Source: Takifugu bimaculatus
Taxonomy: Eukaryota; Chordata; Actinopteri; Tetraodontiformes; Tetraodontidae
Direction: 5' to 3'
DNA length: 64,000 nt
NCBI GenBank assembly: GCA_004026145.2
Contig: CP034986.1
Span: 19,107,906-19,171,905, forward strand
Positions within the stretch are counted from its first letter, which is position 1; every line of letters begins with the position of its first letter. This document shows positions 53,601-59,600 of the stretch, piece after piece. The translations under genes were made by a program, and so were the position numbers. The notes below the pieces were generated by a model. The model was not told the DNA's origin. It saw only the letters and a list, made by a program, of their open reading frames with translations, and searched no databases.

Positions 53601-56600
53601 GGGTGAGATGGTCGGTCGCTGAGCCTGATCCTTGTGGTACGTTGTGTGTAGCGTGGCTAACGTGAATCATGCCGTGAACTGGGGCACTTTTATACTGCTC
53701 TGACATTTCCCTTTCACATATTCTCTTTGAGGAGGTTGTATTTTGATTGTAAAAACAAATGCTGTGAAAGTGGCAGAAAACCAGTTTTAACTGAGATGCT
53801 TTCATAAGTACAAGTAAAACGCTTGCATACACTACTGAAATGCTATTTCACTAAAATGTGCGAGAGTGTTTCAGTTGTTTGTGTGGAAGCAATTCAGGAG
53901 TGTATTAAGAGCATTAAGAGCACATTTCACATGTGTGTGAGTGTTATTTCTGAATAAAGTCCCTGACGGCCCCTCACACCTATATTGGGCCAGTGCAGAA
54001 GGGCCATGAAAGGCAAAACAGAGGTCCCACCTGTGAAGCTGCATTACTGGGCCATTAAAATAGGCATCTTTTAATTCCACTGATATTGAGCAGTCTCTAC
54101 ATGCTATGGTATGATCTGCTACGTGTTGCATGTGGTAGGGGAGATATTTGAGGAACTTGTCTAATCCACTGAGGTCCAGAATGAGCGAATAACCACAATC
54201 TTTTTTTGGGACAATCTGAAATACGCTAATTAACACACCCTGAATTGTGCTTGAGGTGTCATTATTTTGATGCCTTCTTTCTCCATGAGGGTGGTAACCT
54301 CCTGCTTCAGAGTCAGAGACTACACGGGACATTTGTTCATAGTTATCTTGATCCCACTGAAGGTTGGGATTTTGTACGCCTTGGACAGCATCTTCTGCTT
54401 CTCCCCGTAACTTACTGTGGACGCTGGTTGAAGATTAAGCAGAAGGGCCACTTCTACAAATTCCATGGTTCATGTAGCCTAAGCGCCACGGCGCCCACAG
54501 CTGGAAAGTGCTCATTTACTAACATGTGGCCGATCAAGCAAAGTCACCCTACGTTTCTCTGATGTCTGTCTATGTTCTTTCCAGCAAGGTGCTGCTTCAG
54601 GTGGATGAGAGCACCAGCACCAGGTTACGAGCTGACTAAGGTTAGGGAAGATATACATGTTTCCGGGTCACCCACCCAGGGGTCAACCACCTAGAGGTCA
54701 CCTAGGAGACTTTGTTGGTATAATTACTCAATCTGCACATGTGCAAGATGGAACATCCAGTGTTTAAAGCGCTGAAGGAATGAAATAGACCTGCTCTTCC
54801 CAAATTGCTGACTGACTAAAATGATGCAGCATTTCATTAAGGTACTTAGGCTAAGCATTGTCCCTTGGCAGGCCTCCGGCTCGTCTTAAGTGCCAGTGTG
54901 TTACAAAGCCTAAGGGATGTGCATTGGCAGTGCAGGACCTAATTTTAAATGAATACCAATTTGAGGGGAAAAAACTCTTATATCATAGCCGCAGGGATGG
55001 TTAAAAACAGACGCAGTCATTAAAATGAACTGCAGCGTGTTTACAGTTCTTTAGCTAGCGTCTTATGCACATATTTGGACCCCTCTTACCATCTTCAGAA
55101 GGTCCATCATAGGACTTGTCGATAGCAATCCGGAAGCTCTGGTTGCATCCCCTTCCTCTGACCACATGTGGTCGTGGACGGTGAAAAGGCACTTGGGCTT
55201 GGATGTGGCTCTGCTTGGCCTCCGACACCGCCGTCTGGAGGCTCTCCAGAGAGCTGGACTTCCACAGGCCCAAGGTTGGGCCCAGAACTCCATCAGCAGA
55301 AGGTTCTGAAACACAATGGAAAGAAGACGGTGAGGGATGAGGTGGCTGCATGCTCAACACAGGGAGAGAGGGAGAGCAGAGAAAATAAATAAGGCTTTGG
55401 CATGTGAAGGGAGGAGGGAGTGTCGCTCTGAAAACCAATACTGTCATAAATATTATGTGGCAGGATGATTTTAAGTGTTAAATTCACTCAAGCTTCAGCT
55501 AATAGAGACATTTGCCCCACTGCTTACAATACATTCAACTGATGGGAATGTTTTTGTATTGAAATGACATCTTCATCCAAATTTGGAGCCCTAATGCTCC
55601 CTGAAATTGAACAGATGTCTTCATAAAAGATCTGCAGGAGACGAGGATGGAGCAGTTTTAAAGAGTTTGACTTCATACTTTATCCCTTTGTCTCAGACCC
55701 GACATTCAAGTGACTCTATGTTCTGCTTTTTCTGGACCTAATTAATAGTATTTAAATGTAACAATCTGTATGACACCTAAGGGTTACATCATTTAAACTG
55801 TCTCACCTTGAGCAAGCGGTCTCTGAGGACAGATTGATAAGAATTTTTTAATGACACAGCTCAGATTAATTTAATATTTAGAATCTACCCTCTAACATAA
55901 CATTCTACTTTAAAAGTAAAAGATAATAGTTGTTGGCTTGGCATTTTACTATATTTAAATGGAAATGTATGTCTATCTGTCCTGAAGAACTAAGCTTTTA
56001 TAATAATGAAACACAATAGATATTTTTGTGTATTAACATGTGGACTCTGCAGGATATAGATTTTGCCATGAGCTCATGTGAGTTCTTACTAGTCGGTCCG
56101 TGATTTTGGAGGTAAATATGTTATTTCAGTTAAAGAAATAAATACAAAAAAATACAAAAATAAAACTGTAATAACGTTCATTAACACATTTACTGTTGCC
56201 ATGCTGCATTCACATATGAACACCTCCAAATGTAAGAAAGGAGAGAGGAAGAGGAAAGTGAGGCTTCAGCTTATTCAGCAGCGGAGATGCTGGGGGAAGC
56301 GGAGTTGCAGGAATAATTGGGAGGTGGAAAAGGACACTTCAGCGGAGAAACGTCTACCCAGGTCTCCACCAAAATACGTATCACAATAGGATTTTGACTA
56401 GCAGCGAAGAGGTAAACAGGTGAGGATTGGTTCTAAAACTTTCCTGTGGGGAGGAATTTTCTCTGCTACATCATTTGCTGCTTAATTTGCTTGGGTCCCC
56501 CCCCCCCCCCCACTATTCCAGAGACTTCAAAGTGAAGCAGTGAAAAAGTGGAAGTGAAACCGAAGCAGCAATAGCAGCAAAATGTGAAAAGGAAGTTAAG

Positions 56601-59600
56601 TGGGGCTGCCTTTTTAGTCTTAAATTGACTTTCTGGGAGAAAGAGGGATTTATGGGAAATAAGGGGTTATAAATAGAGAGGGGAAGAGCTCAGGAATAAA
56701 ATGCTCAATTGGAGAGGCAGGATTTGTGTCACAAATGTAATTACAGCTGTCCAGCTCATAGCTTGATAGAATTAAACTAGGAGCACAACTGCTGCACTAC
56801 ACAGAATGTCTGCAGACATGTATGCATAATGAAAATTGTGTGAATTTATCCAAGCATAAAGTAAAAATGCTGCCTGTAAAAGGGAATGTGTCCTTGACTT
56901 GTGATATATTTAAGGAAATATTAGCATTGAGTTTGTCTGAAATGTGTGGAGGGTTCATTCCAAGCATGTCAGGTGGTTGACGCTGGAGGTAAATGAATAA
57001 TGAGGTTTTAATAGGATGGATGGGCAGAGAAGTGGTGGCTAACATCGCTAACTCAATTCAATGGAGGGTGAAATCGGCGTTTATCACATATCGCTGCCCA
57101 GTGTGCCAGCAGATGCTCTGGCGGACGTGTTCACATCATGTCTGCCTGATTGCCACTGATTCAAGCTGGTGCACATATTTGACAAACGGCCAAACGGGCT
57201 GGGGAAGGTGTCAGATGCCCTTCACAGCTGTAATGCTGCTGCATCTGAGCTGTGGCAATAACATTATCTTCATTTAATGCCTTCTCAACTGCTTCATTTT
57301 GGACATGAAAACATAAACTTTCTATACAGTAAAAAGATATAGATATAGTCGATTTAACTTGGGATTTTTATTTTAATTACTTTTTTAAATTACTTTTGCA
57401 TTTATTTTATTCTAACTTAAACTGAACACTGTGCTTTCAGCAGGTTTTAGCACTTAACTATGAAATGGCCTGCATTGTATTCCACAGCCAGCAGCTTTGG
57501 AGGAGATGAGTTGAAAGGTTGCCACGGTTACAAGAAAGTGTCCCTTTTGTCATAACTGTTGAGGGGGCAGGGGGGCATGGCAAACTACCTGTAACCATGA
57601 GTTGCCAAGTAGATGCAGTGGCCATGGATTAAAATACACACACCTACATAGTATAGAGGGACATGAATACATATATAAAAGATATATATATATGTACAAG
57701 CTTTTATCCAGTATCCAATCTCAGTACCAGACAATAAACAGCAGAGTCATTTTGTGGACAGCAGTAAAAAAAAAAAAAGAGGCACACTTACAACCTATAA
57801 ATGTGAGCCTCCTGTCACCATTCTGCCTAAAGGTTATTGGATTCAATCCTCTTTCTGTGTTTACAGTAAAAACCTGTTTAGTAGAAGCCTGGTAGGTCTT
57901 TATATTATAGCAGAGATAAACTGGTCCACAACCTCTGGATAAATGGTTTCATGTCGTTAAAAGTGCACGCACAAAGTTGCTAAAGTGTTCCGTGTTTAAT
58001 AAAGTGGAAATCTAATATTTAAGATTGGAAATAATGTTGTGATGGTCTTTTAGGTCAATCTCAAAATGATGTATACAGAAAAAATGCATTATTTAAAACA
58101 TTTCAAACCAGCGAGGCCCAGTAAAAGCATATTCAATTCATGTTATGGAACATCCACTTCTATTCCAGACATGTCCAATCACTGAGAATGCTGCACTTAG
58201 CTGCATCAGAGGCAGAGGCTATCGCTGGGTGGAGGCGCGACTCTGGCAGTAATTGGGTTAAGCTGTTTGGATGTATGAGAGAAGGGAGACGTATGGACGC
58301 TATGTATTTAGTCCCTGACTAGATGAATGGCTCTACTAACTGAAGGGGACTTTAAAGGCCATTTCATAATTACTGCTTACCTCTGCTGGATTACAGCAGC
58401 ACAGGGGGGTGCTGGCACGGTATGGATGAGGGTTGGAGTGTGGAGTGGGTCGCACGCCAAACACTTGGCAGTTAAAAGAGTGCAGAGTGCTACACTCAAT
58501 CACACCTGCATAATTCTGCCTTTGTGAGGATCATCCATCTAACTGTAATGCAGGTATCAGAATGCTTGACGCTGCCATATGTCAGCGTGGCCACAGGAGA
58601 CCTGCAGTGACTTCAGGAAGACGTATCAATCTACAGGTTCAACTCCCCCTAATCGTAGCTTTTAACATTTGACAGGCAAAGGGCAAAAATGTACCGCAAA
58701 TGACGCTGTATCAAGGTTCTTAGAGTCTGCAAGGCTATTTAACGTGACTTAATGATGACTTTTAACTGAAATTGACATGTCAAATGGAACATATTACGCA
58801 AAGATGGTCAATGCCTGCTTGACATGTGCTTCAACGGATAATTACTACGCAAATTATTGCGAGTGTTTTTTTTTAATAAAAGTTCTACTACATACTGTGA
58901 TAAAGCAGGTAAGGAGCGAAAGAGCGGAATCAAACCTGAGGAAGAGAGTGAATAAAATGTGATCATTAAGACAAATGGATGTAGAAAGGAGGATTTAGGA
59001 TTGAGGGAATACTTAAAATGAGGATGAGCTTGGTGACAAGCCAGAAACGGCATAATCAGTGATGGGAAAAGGAGCAAGTAAGAACAAGAATAGAATCGCA
59101 GATGAATGAAATAAGATGGGGAATAGTAAAAGCACTGTTGAAGATGGAAACTCCTAAGATGGGTGTATGAGAGAGAAGAAAAACGCAGGAGCCAAAAGAG
59201 GGAGAGCAGGCGGAGCACAGTGCTCCTCACAGTGGCACTAGCTGGACAGAAAAAGGGTTTTAGCCAGATTAAAGAAGCCAGGCAGGCCTCTTTAGACCAT
59301 CCGCCTAATGAAATATGTCAAAGCCCATAAAGAAACACGAGTCCATTTAAGGAGGGAGGCTGCATATGCTGCAGGAAGCCAGGCAATCACACTGCGTCAG
59401 CAAATATGGAAAACACACAAAAGCCCTGTCGATATGCATTAGCCACAACATCGGTGAATGAGACGAAAGGGATGCCACAGTGGGGAAAAAGGATGGCTTT
59501 CTTTAAACCGCAGACTGTAGGGGATACTGATCACAAATTCCAGGAAAATCGTGGCGAATGAACAAAGGGAAGTGTTGGCTATATATATCAAGGGGAAAAG

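Larger units (their letters stand above)
52861..55089 (-). other. pard3b intron, 2.2 kb, mostly transposon-derived
   Basis: Runs from GTAAGA (55089) to CCCCAG (52861). Nearly two thirds is mobile-element sequence: an inverted-repeat element (52957-53976) directly followed by a reverse transcriptase fragment (53977-54410). A three-copy GGTCA-containing tandem lies at 54665-54707. Confidence 0.85.

Noticed and set aside
53315..53665. Plus-strand frame of 116 codons inside inverted-repeat copy 2
   Set aside because: No family resemblance. Blocks shared with copy 1 are not conserved as protein and copy 1 has no equivalent frame.
54245..54562. Plus-strand open frame of 105 codons
   Set aside because: It is largely antisense to the reverse transcriptase fragment, which explains its length.
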